This document shows, piece by piece, positions 18,063 to 27,925 of a stretch of 64,000 nucleotides of DNA. Both the position numbers and the translations under genes were made by a program. The stretch is taken from NCBI GenBank assembly GCA_009733745.1, contig WNWL01000003.1:310001-374000 (forward strand), read 5' to 3'. This stretch comes from Oceanobacillus sp. HTM 045. GTDB taxonomy: Bacteria; Pseudomonadota; Alphaproteobacteria; Rhodobacterales; Rhodobacteraceae. Position 1 is the first letter of the stretch; the number at the start of each line of letters is the position of its first letter. Under the pieces are notes generated by a model. The model saw only the letters and a list, made by a program, of their open reading frames with translations. It did no database searches and was not told where the DNA came from.

Positions 18063-19745
18063 TCAGTTGAAGCAGAGCACCGGCGTCACCGCCGACTGCA
18101 CGTGGCCCGGCGCGCCGAGTTCCATGTTCACCGCCGGACGGCGCACCGAGGACGGCGAGCCGCCATAGGAGCTGAGGAAGTTCCCGAGCGCCGCCCGCTG
18201 GATGGCGAAGTTGATGTTCTGCGGGAACGAGCCGGTCCGGTCGGAGATATACTCCTCCGAGATCCGCGCGACGGCGACGCCGAGCACGTAGCCATCGGCA
18301 TTCAGCACCGGACCACCCGAGTTGCCCGGCTGGATCGGCGCCGAGAGGGTGAAGTTGTTCAGGTCGTCGTCCACCCCGGTGAGCGAGGAGACCACCCCGG
18401 TGGTCAGGCTCAGCGACTTGTTGACCACGCCGTAATAGGGGTAGCCGAGCACGAAGATCTTCTGCCCGAGCCGCGCGCCTTCGACATCCGCCAGCGTCAG
18501 CCAGGCGGCGGACGGCGTGCTGGCCTCCAGCAGCGCGAGGTCCACGCGGCGGTCGGAGCCGAGCACGCGCACCGGCGTGCCGTCCTCCAGCGTGACGATC
18601 CGGCAGCCGTCGATCACGTGGTGGTTGGTCACCAGCTGGAAGGTCGAGATGTAGAAGCCGGTGCCGGTGGAGTCGGCGCGGTCCGGGTTCATGCGGGGCG
18701 GACGGCGGGGATCGGTGTCCGGCACGGTGCCGCGGCGGCCGACCACGACGCCCGGCCCGCCGCCGTCGCGGTTGCCCGGAGCGGGCTCGGAACCGCGGCG
18801 CGGCTCACCGGTGCCGCCCGGGCGCTCGGATACGCCGCTGCCGCCCGGATCGGGAAGCTCGGCGACGCCGCCCGAGTAGGACCCGCCGTCATTCTTGAAG
18901 ATGTCCTCGTAGCCGCCGGCGCCGTCGCCCGCGGGCGGCAGGTCGATGCCGGGCAGGTCGTCGGGCGCCACGGCGAGGACCGGGCCGCCGGTGCCCATCA
19001 GCGCGCGGATCGCGGCGAGGTTCGGGCTGCGCTGGCGGTCCCAGTTCATGTCCGGACCGAAATGGTAGGCGGAGGCCATCAGCCCCGCCTCGGTGATGAA
19101 ATCCGGCCCGTCGGCGTAGATGAAGACGCTCACCCAGCCCTGGTCGTCGCGGTCGGAGCGCACGTAGGCCGAGCCGCTCCCGTCATTGCGGACGAGGGTG
19201 ACCATCCGGTCCTCCCGGCGCACGGTGTAGGGGTCGCGGTCGCCGATCGCGCTGGTCAGCGCGTTCTCGTGCAGGGCCAGCGTGCGGTCCGACGCCAGCC
19301 GGCCGAGCATGATGCCGAGCGTGTCCTTCTCGTTCGCGTAGGCGATCAGGTCATCCTGCGCCGCGGTCTGTTCCAGCACTGCGGAGGGGAAGCCGATCAT
19401 CGCGCCGAAGGGCGGGAAGTAAACCTCCTGCCACTTGAGCCGGGCCATGGCGGAATCGCCGAGGTCGAGCAGTTCCGGAAGGTGCCGGTTGAGCGCCGTC
19501 GATGCGCCCTTGCTGTCCGCGTAGGCGTCGATTGCCTTGGCACTGATATCGCCCCACTCGCCGTCGAGCAGGCCGTTGTAGAAGCCCGCGAACAGGAGCG
19601 CGCGCTGGATCTGGCGAAGCTCGACCTCGCGGAAGTGCGTTGCATCGAACGCCCGGTCGAGAATCGAGGTCGTCTGCGTCTGTGCAGGCATCGCAACAAG
19701 GGATGCGATCATCAATCCGACGCCTACGAACCAGCGGAATAGCAT
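18063..19745 (-). CDS. Exported trypsin-like serine protease with peptidoglycan-binding-like domain
   Basis: A 560-residue protein with a signal peptide (residues 1-24). A peptidoglycan-binding-like segment follows (R-Q-I-Q-R-A-L-L-F-A-G-F-Y-N-G-L-L-D-G, residues 44-62), then a domain of unknown type and a Gly/Pro-rich linker (about 290-350). The C-terminal trypsin-fold protease has His376 (LVTNHHVIDG), Asp402 (R-R-V-D-L-A-L) and Ser476 (QPGNSGGPV), a complete triad. No PDZ domain is visible. The start at 19745 was chosen for its GGAGGG ribosome site. Probably a periplasmic, wall-associated protease. Confidence 0.88.
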   Translation of the reverse strand: MLFRWFVGVGLMIASLVAMPAQTQTTSILDRAFDATHFREVELRQIQRALLFAGFYNGLLDGEWGDISAKAIDAYADSKGASTALNRHLPELLDLGDSAMARLKWQEVYFPPFGAMIGFPSAVLEQTAAQDDLIAYANEKDTLGIMLGRLASDRTLALHENALTSAIGDRDPYTVRREDRMVTLVRNDGSGSAYVRSDRDDQGWVSVFIYADGPDFITEAGLMASAYHFGPDMNWDRQRSPNLAAIRALMGTGGPVLAVAPDDLPGIDLPPAGDGAGGYEDIFKNDGGSYSGGVAELPDPGGSGVSERPGGTGEPRRGSEPAPGNRDGGGPGVVVGRRGTVPDTDPRRPPRMNPDRADSTGTGFYISTFQLVTNHHVIDGCRIVTLEDGTPVRVLGSDRRVDLALLEASTPSAAWLTLADVEGARLGQKIFVLGYPYYGVVNKSLSLTTGVVSSLTGVDDDLNNFTLSAPIQPGNSGGPVLNADGYVLGVAVARISEEYISDRTGSFPQNINFAIQRAALGNFLSSYGGSPSSVRRPAVNMELGAPGHVQSAVTPVLCFN

Positions 19746-19828
19746 GGCACCCTCCTGCGACTTCAATGGCTACAGAGTACTGCGCAGGAACGCTAGCAGA
19801 CAAGCCATTCGGCCCGCAGTGCGATTCG

Positions 19829-20830
19829 TCACCAGAGTGCGTCCGCCGCCTGCAACCTGCCCGTGTCGATACCCCGCCGGTTCAATTGCGCCACCCGCCC
19901 GTACTGCCCCACGACGGGCGCATCCGGGTCCAGCGCACCGTGGCGAACGAGGAGCGCTGTGAGTGCCGCCTCGCTCGCCCGCGTCGCGCCGTCGTCGATC
20001 TTGAGCGCGATTCCGAGGCCTTTTTCGGGCAGGATCGCCGCGAACACCCCCTCGGCCCCCGTCTTCACCGCGGCCAGCTTGGTGGCCCGCATCAGCGCGG
20101 TGCAGGACCGGCCCTCCCCCGCGACCAGCTCCGGGTGGGCCATCATCGCATCACGCAGGCGCTCCGCGGCGCGGCCCCGCACACTACCTAGAGCTGCCTC
20201 GGGGGTCGCGAAGCGCGCCAGCGCGCGGGCAAAGCCGCCGATTGTCATCGCGAAGTTCGGGGCGGAGCAGCCGTCGATCGCGAATCCGTCGATCTGTTCG
20301 CCGGACACCTCGGAGATTGCCTGCCGAATCGCGGTCTGCACCGGGTGGCCGAGGTCGATGTACTCGGGCCCCGCGCCGAGATGCTTCCCAAGCGTCAGCA
20401 TCCCGCAATGCTTGCCAGAGCAGTTGTTGTGGAGCTGGCTCGGCTTCCTGCCCTCCGCCGCGAGCGCATGGCGCGTTGCCCGATCGTTCGGAACCTGCGG
20501 GCCGCAGCGCAGGTCGGGTTCGGCCATCCCGAGGCCCGCGAGCCAGCTCTCCGCGAGATCAGCATGGATGAACGCGCCCTGGTGCGACGCGCAGGACAGC
20601 GCGAGGTGGCGGATTCCGAGGCCCGCGTCATCGGCCGCGCCGCTTTCGACCAGCGGCAGCGCCTGGAGCATCTTGCAGGCGGATCGCGGCAGGATCACCC
20701 GGTCCGGGTCGCCCCAGGCCTCGACGATCTCCCCGGAGGCGGTCGCGACCACTGCCGTCCCGCGGTGGACGCATTCGAGGTAATCCCCCCGCCACACCTC
20801 GGCGAGGACGGGGTTCGGCGTGTCAGTCAT
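19829..20830 (-). CDS. L-asparaginase, Rhizobium etli AnsA-like (class 3) family
   Basis: A 333-residue enzyme predicted to hydrolyse L-asparagine to aspartate and ammonia. It is of the class related to R. etli ReAII, unrelated to the E. coli type. The characteristic residues are present: Ser and Lys in L-P-R-S-A-C-K-M, Cys and Lys in H-N-N-C-S-G-K-H-C-G, and Cys in D-G-C-S-A-P-N. The start (MTDTPNP) overlaps the end of the sigma-factor gene by eight bases, so the two are probably co-translated, an unusual pairing. Confidence 0.88.
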   Translation of the reverse strand: MTDTPNPVLAEVWRGDYLECVHRGTAVVATASGEIVEAWGDPDRVILPRSACKMLQALPLVESGAADDAGLGIRHLALSCASHQGAFIHADLAESWLAGLGMAEPDLRCGPQVPNDRATRHALAAEGRKPSQLHNNCSGKHCGMLTLGKHLGAGPEYIDLGHPVQTAIRQAISEVSGEQIDGFAIDGCSAPNFAMTIGGFARALARFATPEAALGSVRGRAAERLRDAMMAHPELVAGEGRSCTALMRATKLAAVKTGAEGVFAAILPEKGLGIALKIDDGATRASEAALTALLVRHGALDPDAPVVGQYGRVAQLNRRGIDTGRLQAADALW

Positions 20831-21383
20831 CTTGCAACTCCAGGGAAAATTCGGGGCCAAGCTCCTCCCGGAGCTTGTTGAACGCGAGGCGAAGCCGCGA
20901 CTTCACGGTGCCCAGCGCGAGGCCGAGCTCGGCGGCGATCTCGGCATGGCTGAGACCGGCGAAAAAGGACATCGCCACGACCTCCGCCTGCTCCTCGCCC
21001 AGCGTCTGCACCGCCTCGCGCACCCTTGCATCGCGGGTCACGGCAGCGAAGCCTTCCTCCGGCGTGGGGTCCGGATCGGGCCGCCATAGCGGGTCGTGCG
21101 GGTCCGGCTCGGGGCGGCGCGAGCGGCGCAGCGCGTCGATCCGCCGGTTCCGGGCGATCGTGTAGATCCAGGTCGCGGCGCCTGCACGCTCCGGGTCGAA
21201 GGTCGCGGCGCGCTGCCAGAGGGTGACCATGACTTCCTGCGTCAGTTCCTCGGCCTGCTCGCGCACGAGTCCGGCGCGCATGTGGAACGCGCGGATCTTC
21301 CCGGACCATCTGCGAAACAGCTCGGCGAACGCGCCCCGGTCGGCGGCTTCGGCAATGCGGCAGAGCAGGGCCTCGTCAGACAT
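20823..21383 (-). CDS. ECF-type RNA polymerase sigma factor
   Basis: A 186-residue sigma factor with region 2 (F-A-E-L-F-R-R-W ... E-E-L-T-Q-E-V-M-V-T-L-W-Q-R-A, then A-T-W-I-Y-T-I-A-R-N-R-R-I-D) and region 4 (Q-A-E-V-V-A-M-S-F-F-A-G-L-S-H-A-E-I-A ... L-G-T-V-K-S-R-L-R-L-A). It resembles the RpoE/SigK-like ECF groups of Alphaproteobacteria. The start at 21383 (MSDEALL) has GGAGAGGGA just upstream, which is why the longer frame to 21443 was not used. No anti-sigma factor gene is adjacent; the next gene is an asparaginase. How it is controlled is not apparent. Confidence 0.9.
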   Translation of the reverse strand: MSDEALLCRIAEAADRGAFAELFRRWSGKIRAFHMRAGLVREQAEELTQEVMVTLWQRAATFDPERAGAATWIYTIARNRRIDALRRSRRPEPDPHDPLWRPDPDPTPEEGFAAVTRDARVREAVQTLGEEQAEVVAMSFFAGLSHAEIAAELGLALGTVKSRLRLAFNKLREELGPEFSLELQDD

Positions 21384-21623
21384 TCCCTCTCCGGCGTTTC
21401 CGCCGCCTGCCTGCCGCGGTGCGGCACCGGAGACACTGGTCATTCCACCCCCGGCCAGACGCCGTAGACCTCTTCCGCTCCAAACCCGCGCAACGATGCA
21501 CGCCGAGGCTGGAATTGACCCGACGAGTTACGTTATGGTGTCGCGACGTTCACGCGGACACGGAAGTATTTTCGGAATGATCGGGCGGTTCAAGCCCCGA
21601 CGCGAGCAGTAGACGAGGCAGCT

Positions 21624-22160
21624 ATGTTGAACACGTGGAAATCGGCGGTGGGCGCCTTCCTGGCCATCGCGTTCGCGATCGCCGCCGTCCCGGCGGGCGC
21701 GCAGACCGAGACGCGGACTGCGGCCCACAAGGACTGGTCGGTCTTCGAATCCGGCTCCGGCGGGTCGAAGGTGTGCTGGATCGTGACCCAGCCGACCGAG
21801 TGGAAGGCACGCCGCGGCGGCAAGGAAGTGCAGGTCAACCGCGGACCGATCTACCTGATGGTGGCGATCCGCCCGGGCGACGGGGTGAAGAACGAGGTCT
21901 CGTTCCTCTCCGGCTACCCGTTCAAGCGCGGCTCCAAGGTGCGCACGTCGATCGGCGGCGGGAACTGGGAGATGTTCACCGAGGCCGAGAACGCCTGGCT
22001 CTCCTCCAAGGAGCAGGACGACGCGATGGTCGCAGCGATGCGCAAGGGGGCGAGCGCGACGGTTGTCGGCGTGTCCTCCCGCGGGACCGAGACGATCGAC
22101 ACGTTCTCGCTTTCCGGCTTCACGGCGGCGCTGGAGCAGGCCCAGGGGCTCTGCAAGTAG
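21624..22160 (+). CDS. Invasion-associated locus B (IalB) family protein
   Basis: A 178-residue exported protein with a signal peptide (AFLAIAFAIAAVPAGAQ). The body matches the IalB family: H-K-D-W-S-V-F ... S-K-V-C-W-I-V-T-Q-P near residues 35-57, and a C-terminal D-T-F-S-L-S-G-F-T-A-A-L ending in Cys. The two Cys probably form a disulfide. The family is named from Bartonella invasion but is common in free-living Alphaproteobacteria, where the role is unknown. It is divergent from the sigma-factor gene. Confidence 0.88.
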   Translation: MLNTWKSAVGAFLAIAFAIAAVPAGAQTETRTAAHKDWSVFESGSGGSKVCWIVTQPTEWKARRGGKEVQVNRGPIYLMVAIRPGDGVKNEVSFLSGYPFKRGSKVRTSIGGGNWEMFTEAENAWLSSKEQDDAMVAAMRKGASATVVGVSSRGTETIDTFSLSGFTAALEQAQGLCK

Positions 22161-22192
22161 CGCCACTGGCGCTTCGGGGCGGTTGGTGGTAT

Positions 22193-22218
22193 AGGCCCGG
22201 CCTTCGGGAGCCGGGCCT
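22193..22218 (+). terminator. Hairpin between ialB-like gene and rlmN
   Basis: AGGCCCGGC (22193-22201) and GCCGGGCCT (22210-22218) form a perfect 9-bp stem with an 8-base loop. There is no T run after it, so it may be a weak or Rho-assisted terminator. Confidence 0.45.
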
Positions 22219-22248
22219 GTTGGCGTTCCCGGAGAGGAGATGCTCATA

Positions 22249-23427
<1,179 letters not shown>

Positions 23428-23442
23428 GCGGCGACCGCCGCG

Positions 23443-24132
23443 TCACCGGTCCCGCGCCCGGATCTCCCTGTCCCGGCTGCGAACCCGCCAGAAGCCGAAG
23501 AAGACGTCGGAGAGCAGCCCGACGAACCCCAGCACGGCGGTCGCGAGGAAGACGAGCGGCGCCCTGACGATTCCCGGTGTCGCATTGAGAAAGCGCCCGA
23601 GCGCGGTATCGGGCCTGCGCCGGTACCACATGGCCCAGCCGCCGGAGCGGACGGCGCGCCACATCGCCCCCGCCCATAGCCAGTTCAGACCGGAAATCAG
23701 CAGCGCATCGAGGAAGTAGTCGTCGGCCCGCCGGCGCGGGACATCCATGTAGCGCCGACAATACAGGTAGTCGTGCAAGGCAGCCGCCCCGAAATAGATC
23801 GGGTGGGTTTTCGGCACGAGCAGGGTGAGGGGCCACGGAACACTGGCGCCGTCGAAGACGAGGATGTCGCGGTCCGGCTCGGCGCCCTTCGCCGATATTT
23901 CCGGGTCGCCGCCGGGGACGTCGAAATACTCGCCCTTGCCTTCGCCCTCGGTCCAGTACCTGAAGGTCTGCGCAACGTACCACTCCTGGGTCATCCAGGC
24001 GGGCGGGAGCCATGTCCGGCGCCAGCGCCAGCGAAGCCGCTCGCGCTCCTCCGCATCCTCCGGCTTGGTGGCGAACAACGCGGAGAACCGCGCCTTGGTG
24101 AACTTGAGAACACCGGGAGGGTAAGGTGTCAT
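23443..24132 (-). CDS. DUF1353 domain-containing protein
   Basis: A 229-residue protein with the DUF1353 pattern: F-D-G-A-S-V-P near residue 95, then A-A-L-H-D-Y-L-Y near 117 and R-A-D-D-Y-F-L-D-A-L near 136. DUF1353 is found mostly in phage and phage-like proteins, where the Asp/His residues suggest a metal-binding or peptidase-like site. A hydrophobic helix near the C-terminus (L-V-F-L-A-T-A-V-L-G-F-V-G-L-L) is probably a membrane anchor. No other phage genes are near. The end faces rlmN with 15 bases between. Confidence 0.75.
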   Translation of the reverse strand: MTPYPPGVLKFTKARFSALFATKPEDAEERERLRWRWRRTWLPPAWMTQEWYVAQTFRYWTEGEGKGEYFDVPGGDPEISAKGAEPDRDILVFDGASVPWPLTLLVPKTHPIYFGAAALHDYLYCRRYMDVPRRRADDYFLDALLISGLNWLWAGAMWRAVRSGGWAMWYRRRPDTALGRFLNATPGIVRAPLVFLATAVLGFVGLLSDVFFGFWRVRSRDREIRARDR

Positions 24133-24298
24133 GTCTGTGATCTCGGAAATATCTGATTGAAATTATTACCAGCACAACTTACCAGAACTGGTGCGGATGC
24201 GCCAGCGAGCGAAGGCGCGAAGAGCTTGGCCGGCCCGCCGGAGGGAACCAACGCTGCCCGCCCGGGTTCTTCCGTCGTCGCGTCTTGGGATCCCTGAC

Positions 24299-25282
24299 AT
24301 GGAACTCTTCTCCTGCCCGGCCTGCGAGGGCCGCCTGTTCTTCCCGAACCACGCCTGCGGATGCGGCGCGGAGGTGGCGTTCGACCCGGATGCGCGGCGC
24401 TTCCTGTCGCTCGCGGAGGCGGTGCCTTGCGCCAACCGCACGGTGATCGACTGCAACTGGCGGGCCGATGCGGGGGGCGAGCTGTGCCGGGCCTGCGCCA
24501 CCACGCGCACCCATCCCGACCTCACCGTTGAGGAGCACCCGACCCTCTGGGCCGAGGCGGAGGCGGCGAAGCGCCGGGTGATGGCCGGAATGATGCGCTG
24601 GGGCATCTTCGGCGCGTCGGACCCCAATCCGGCGCCGGTCTTCGAGATGCTGTCGGAGCAGACGCGGAGCGGGCAGGAGGACGTGACGATGGGGCACGCG
24701 GACGGCGTGATCACCATCGACGTGGCCGAGGCGGACCATGCCGAGCGGGAGGCGCGGAAGGCCGACCTGGACGAGCGCTACCGCACCATGACCGGGCATT
24801 TCCGCCACGAGCTGGGGCATTTCATCTTCATGCGGCTGCAGGAGAGGAACGGCTTCATCGGTGACTTCCGGATGCTGTTCGGCGACGAGCGGGAGGATTA
24901 CGGCGCGGCGCTGGAGCGCCATTACGAGAACGGCCCGCCGCCCGGCTGGCAGGAGACGCACATCACCGCCTACGCCACGATGCATGCGCACGAGGACTGG
25001 GCGGAGACCTTCGCCCACTACCTTCACCTCGTCGACCTGGTGGACAGCGCCGCGGCGGCGGACCTGACCGCACCGCTGCTGGCCAATGCCGGGCCGGGAT
25101 TCGATGCCTATGCCGCGAACGGGCCGGAGCCGCTGCTGACGATCGCCGCGGAGCTAGGCGTCGCGGTCAATCATGTCAATCGTTCCATGGGGTTGGCGGA
25201 TATCTACCCGTTCGTGCTGACCCCGGCGACGCGGGAGAAGATCGGCTTCGTGCAACGGTGGATCCGCGAAGCGGCGCGATAG
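24299..25282 (+). CDS. Putative zinc-binding metallopeptidase (Peptidase_Mx-like, zinc ribbon)
   Basis: A 327-residue protein with an N-terminal zinc-ribbon-like start (F-S-C-P-A-C-E-G ... H-A-C-G-C-G) and a second Cys pair (L-C-R-A-C) near residue 65. H-F-R-H-E-L-G-H-F near residue 165 contains the HExxH zinc-peptidase motif, and E-D-W-A-E-T-F-A-H-Y-L-H about 70 residues later probably supplies the third ligand. The layout matches the DUF2248 / Peptidase_Mx family. Substrates are unknown. The start at 24299 (MELFSCPACEG) was chosen because upstream codons are Arg-rich and not conserved-looking. Confidence 0.85.
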   Translation: MELFSCPACEGRLFFPNHACGCGAEVAFDPDARRFLSLAEAVPCANRTVIDCNWRADAGGELCRACATTRTHPDLTVEEHPTLWAEAEAAKRRVMAGMMRWGIFGASDPNPAPVFEMLSEQTRSGQEDVTMGHADGVITIDVAEADHAEREARKADLDERYRTMTGHFRHELGHFIFMRLQERNGFIGDFRMLFGDEREDYGAALERHYENGPPPGWQETHITAYATMHAHEDWAETFAHYLHLVDLVDSAAAADLTAPLLANAGPGFDAYAANGPEPLLTIAAELGVAVNHVNRSMGLADIYPFVLTPATREKIGFVQRWIREAAR

Positions 25283-25329
25283 GCAGGCCGGCGCTTCCGC
25301 GCGGGCGGGAATCGCCCTAGGCTGCGCAC

Positions 25330-25578
25330 ATGGCTGCGATCTCGATCTTCGGCGTGGTGATGCTGATCTTCACCCTGCTCCTGCTGGGCGGGGGGAGCTG
25401 GCTGCGCACGCTGCTGATCGTCGGGTTCCTCGGTTTCGTCCTCGGAATCGGGTTCTGGTACGCGGCCACCCCGATGGTGGAGGAACCCTGGCCCGAGCCG
25501 AAGGCGGAGCCGCTGCCGCAGACCTCGCCGGGCGGGAAGCGCTACCAGGACTGGCCGGACGATCTTCTCGGGGTGTGA
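25330..25578 (+). CDS. Small membrane protein, unknown function
   Basis: An 82-residue protein with two hydrophobic segments (residues about 4-20 and 26-46) and a polar, Pro/Glu-rich tail. It follows the Peptidase_Mx-like gene by 47 bases on the same strand and may be cotranscribed. The ribosome site is weak. No family recognised. Confidence 0.6.
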   Translation: MAAISIFGVVMLIFTLLLLGGGSWLRTLLIVGFLGFVLGIGFWYAATPMVEEPWPEPKAEPLPQTSPGGKRYQDWPDDLLGV

Positions 25579-25604
25579 GTTCTGGGGTCTGAAATGTCAT
25601 CTCC

Positions 25605-25736
25605 GGTGTCACCTTCTGGCGGTGACTGGGTGCCGTTCCGGGGATGTCCGGGCGGTGACGGCGGCGGTGATTTCCCCGATGTCGCCCTCTTCCCGAAAGG
25701 AACCGCGATTCACCGCCAAGGGTGAAACGGGCGATT
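25605..25736 (+). repeat. Dispersed intergenic palindromic repeat, copy 2
   Basis: TTCACC-N6-GGTGAA (25709-25726) preceded by GGAACCGC and TCCCGAAA. The stretch 25679-25736 aligns with 62226-62284 over almost its whole length. Upstream lie GGTGTCACC (25605-25613, a palindrome), GGTGAC at 25621 and 25654 and GGTGAT at 25666. GGGCGA-TTGT-TCGCCC (25729-25744) adds a second small hairpin just after the core. It fills the gap between two convergent genes. Confidence 0.7.
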
Positions 25737-25773
25737 GTTCGCCCTGCACAGGCGGCACGTCCGGGGCCCGGTT

Positions 25774-26205
25774 TCAGGGCTCGGCCGGGGCCGGGTAGCC
25801 GGTGGTTCCGGTGGCGGCGACAAGCTCGACCGTGTTGCCCTCCGGATCCTCCGCGAAGATGCCGCGCCAGCCGATCCAGGCGAAATCCTCGATCCGGTAG
25901 GGGATGGCATTGGCCTCGTACCAGCGGGTGACGGCGTCCTGCTCGGCGCGGTCGACGGTGAGCGCGAGGTGGTGGAGCGAGGAGGGCCGCGCCGGGGCGT
26001 CGCCGCGGAACAGGGCGAACACCGCGGTGTGCCCGCCGTAGCTTTCGCCGAGGGAGAAGAACACGATCCCGCCGCGGTGACCGCCTTCGAGCAGGGGCAG
26101 GCCGATGATGTCGCGGTAGAAGGCGACCATCGCGTCGAGGTCGCGGCAGCGGATCGCGATCTCGCCGAGGGCGCGGACGGTAAAGCCGCGGTCGGGTGGC
26201 GGCAT
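25774..26205 (-). CDS. VOC family (glyoxalase/dioxygenase superfamily) protein
   Basis: A 143-residue single-chain VOC protein. Beta-alpha-beta repeats are visible: D-L-D-A-M-V-A-F-Y-R-D-I-I-G-L-P-L-L, then L-H-H-L-A-L-T-V-D, and the C-terminal F-A-E-D-P-E-G-N-T-V-E-L-V. The second His in L-H-H-L-A and Glu in T-V-E-L-V are candidate metal ligands. The reaction cannot be told from sequence. It is convergent with the small membrane protein gene across repeat copy 2, with a 248-base gap upstream that shows nothing recognisable. Confidence 0.82.
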   Translation of the reverse strand: MPPPDRGFTVRALGEIAIRCRDLDAMVAFYRDIIGLPLLEGGHRGGIVFFSLGESYGGHTAVFALFRGDAPARPSSLHHLALTVDRAEQDAVTRWYEANAIPYRIEDFAWIGWRGIFAEDPEGNTVELVAATGTTGYPAPAEP

Positions 26206-26453
26206 GGCTGGTCTCCCTGGAGCCGGGCGGCGGCGCCTGTCCTGGCATGGCTTCCCGGAAGTGCCTGTAGCCTGCCGCCTGCATCGCGCGCCTTGAGCGC
26301 TCGGCTGTCACGGTAGCGGCCGCAGGTGAAGGGTGCAATCGGGCCGGGGCCGCCCCGTGGCAGGCCTGTCCGGCCGCCGCTGTGGCGGACGCGGCGGAGG
26401 GAGGGGCCGACCGACGGTCCGCCTGCCAGCCCGGTGGCCAGCGTGCCTGCGGG

Positions 26454-27347
26454 TCAGCCGCCCTTCTCGCCCTTCCCTTCGAGGCTGACCGCGCGGCGGT
26501 AGAGGTGCCACGTCGCGTGCCCCAGCACCGGCATCACGAAGATCAGCCCGAGGAAGATCGGGATGGTCCCGATCACCAGCGCGCCGGCGACGGTGAGGCC
26601 CCAGACCGCGATGACGAACGGGTTGCGCCGCGCGACCCGCACCGAGGTCAGCACCGCGACGGGCAGGCCGACCGGGCGGTCGAGCAGGAGCGGGAAGGAG
26701 ACGACGCTCGTCGCCAGCACCAGCGCGGCGAAGACGAAGCCGACCGCGAAGCCGATCACGATCATCCACCAGCCCGGCGCGGTGGTGAGCACGTCGGAGG
26801 CGAAGGCCGCGATCGAGACCGGCGCCCCCGGCCCGAGCGTGAGATCATAGACCATCCGCGCCGCGATCAGCCACGCGACGAACACGGCCAGCAGGAACAG
26901 GCCGAGCACAAAGATGGCGCCGATGGATGGCGATGTGAGCACCCGGAGCGCGGTGGTCCAGCTCACCGGTTCGCCCATTTCGCGGCGGCGGCTCATCTCG
27001 TAGAGGCCGATGGCCGCGACCGGCCCGACCAGCGCGAAGCCGGCGATCAGCGGGAAGACCAGCGGCAGCCACTCCCGCTCGGACGCGACCCACATCAGGA
27101 ACAGGCCTGCGACGGGATAGAGCACGCAGATGAAGAGAACATCCGTCCGGCAGGCGCCGAAGTCCTTTATGCCGGCGCGCAATGCCTCCCTCAGGTCGCG
27201 CAATGCCAGCTTGCGGACATGCGGCAGGTCGGCCTCCGCCGCCGCCGTGTCGCTGCCCATCACGCCTGCCATCCGGCCAATGTGGCGCGAGAACGCCTTG
27301 ACCTGGTCCCACAGCCATTCGGCCGGGTTTCGGATTGCTTCTGCCAT
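26454..27347 (-). CDS. DUF2189 integral membrane protein
   Basis: A 297-residue membrane protein with about six hydrophobic helices. The N-terminal D-L-P-H-V-R-K-L ... L-R-E-A-L-R-A-G-I-K-D-F lead-in is typical of DUF2189 (predicted integral membrane protein), followed by D-V-L-F-I-C-V-L-Y-P-V-A-G. The start at 27347 (MAEAIRNP) has a GGGAGGG ribosome site, and the longer frame upstream is a shadow. Function of the family is unknown. Confidence 0.85.
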   Translation of the reverse strand: MAEAIRNPAEWLWDQVKAFSRHIGRMAGVMGSDTAAAEADLPHVRKLALRDLREALRAGIKDFGACRTDVLFICVLYPVAGLFLMWVASEREWLPLVFPLIAGFALVGPVAAIGLYEMSRRREMGEPVSWTTALRVLTSPSIGAIFVLGLFLLAVFVAWLIAARMVYDLTLGPGAPVSIAAFASDVLTTAPGWWMIVIGFAVGFVFAALVLATSVVSFPLLLDRPVGLPVAVLTSVRVARRNPFVIAVWGLTVAGALVIGTIPIFLGLIFVMPVLGHATWHLYRRAVSLEGKGEKGG

Positions 27348-27925
27348 GTTGCCCTCCCCAATCCGATGATCGACACCGGGGCGCGCAAACGGCTGCAGTA
27401 TCAGTGATGGCGTCGGCCGCTTGCGACCTCGCCCCATGTATACGCCAAATTGGCGGGCTTGTCTCGCTCCGTGGGTAGCGGATAGCCATTGGACGTTGAT
27501 TTCGCCGGTTACAAGCCGGGTATTTCTGGCTGGACCCCGTTTACGATTGAAATCTTTGGCGCGAAGGGAGCTTGTCTGGGCTTGAAATGGCGACGAGGGC
27601 GTCCTGCACCGTCTTCGGACTGCGGCATCGAGGGTCGGAGAGGACGGCGGCGCCCGAACTTGGGTGGGCGCCTTGCCCGGGCTGGTCTGCGCGCTGCGCA
27701 CCCTGAAGCATCGGCGTTCGGTCAGCTCGAGCCGTCCAACAAGCGCCCTCCCATGGCTGCGCAGGGGACCGTGGCCCCTGTGGGGCCGCGCAAGCCCCGG
27801 AGCAGGGTCGGGCGCCGCCCGGCTTGAGGCCGGGCGAGACGGTTGGCCGGCGCGTGAGGCAATGCCTGCCCCCGTTCGGGCTGGTATATCTCCTGACAGC
27901 AGCACGACACGGAAGGATCGCCGGC
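27348..27925. other. 578-base non-coding region between divergent genes
   Basis: No supported gene. Next to the DUF2189 gene there is a GTATAC (27438-27443) overlapping a CGCCAA-A-TTGGCG inverted repeat (27443-27455), which looks like an operator. The stretch about 27485-27570 is AT-richer than its surroundings. The open frames crossing the rest are not protein-like. A small RNA or a decayed gene could be hidden here, but I see no positive sign of either. Confidence 0.5.
27438..27455. promoter_or_regulatory. Candidate operator upstream of the DUF2189 gene
   Basis: GTATAC followed directly by the 13-base inverted repeat CGCCAA-A-TTGGCG, about 90 bases upstream of the ATG. It could be a repressor site; the regulator is unknown. 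Confidence 0.3.

Noticed and set aside
23443-24132. Prophage remnant suggested by the DUF1353 gene
   Set aside because: No integrase, capsid, tail, attachment site or tRNA is nearby, and the protein has its own membrane helix.
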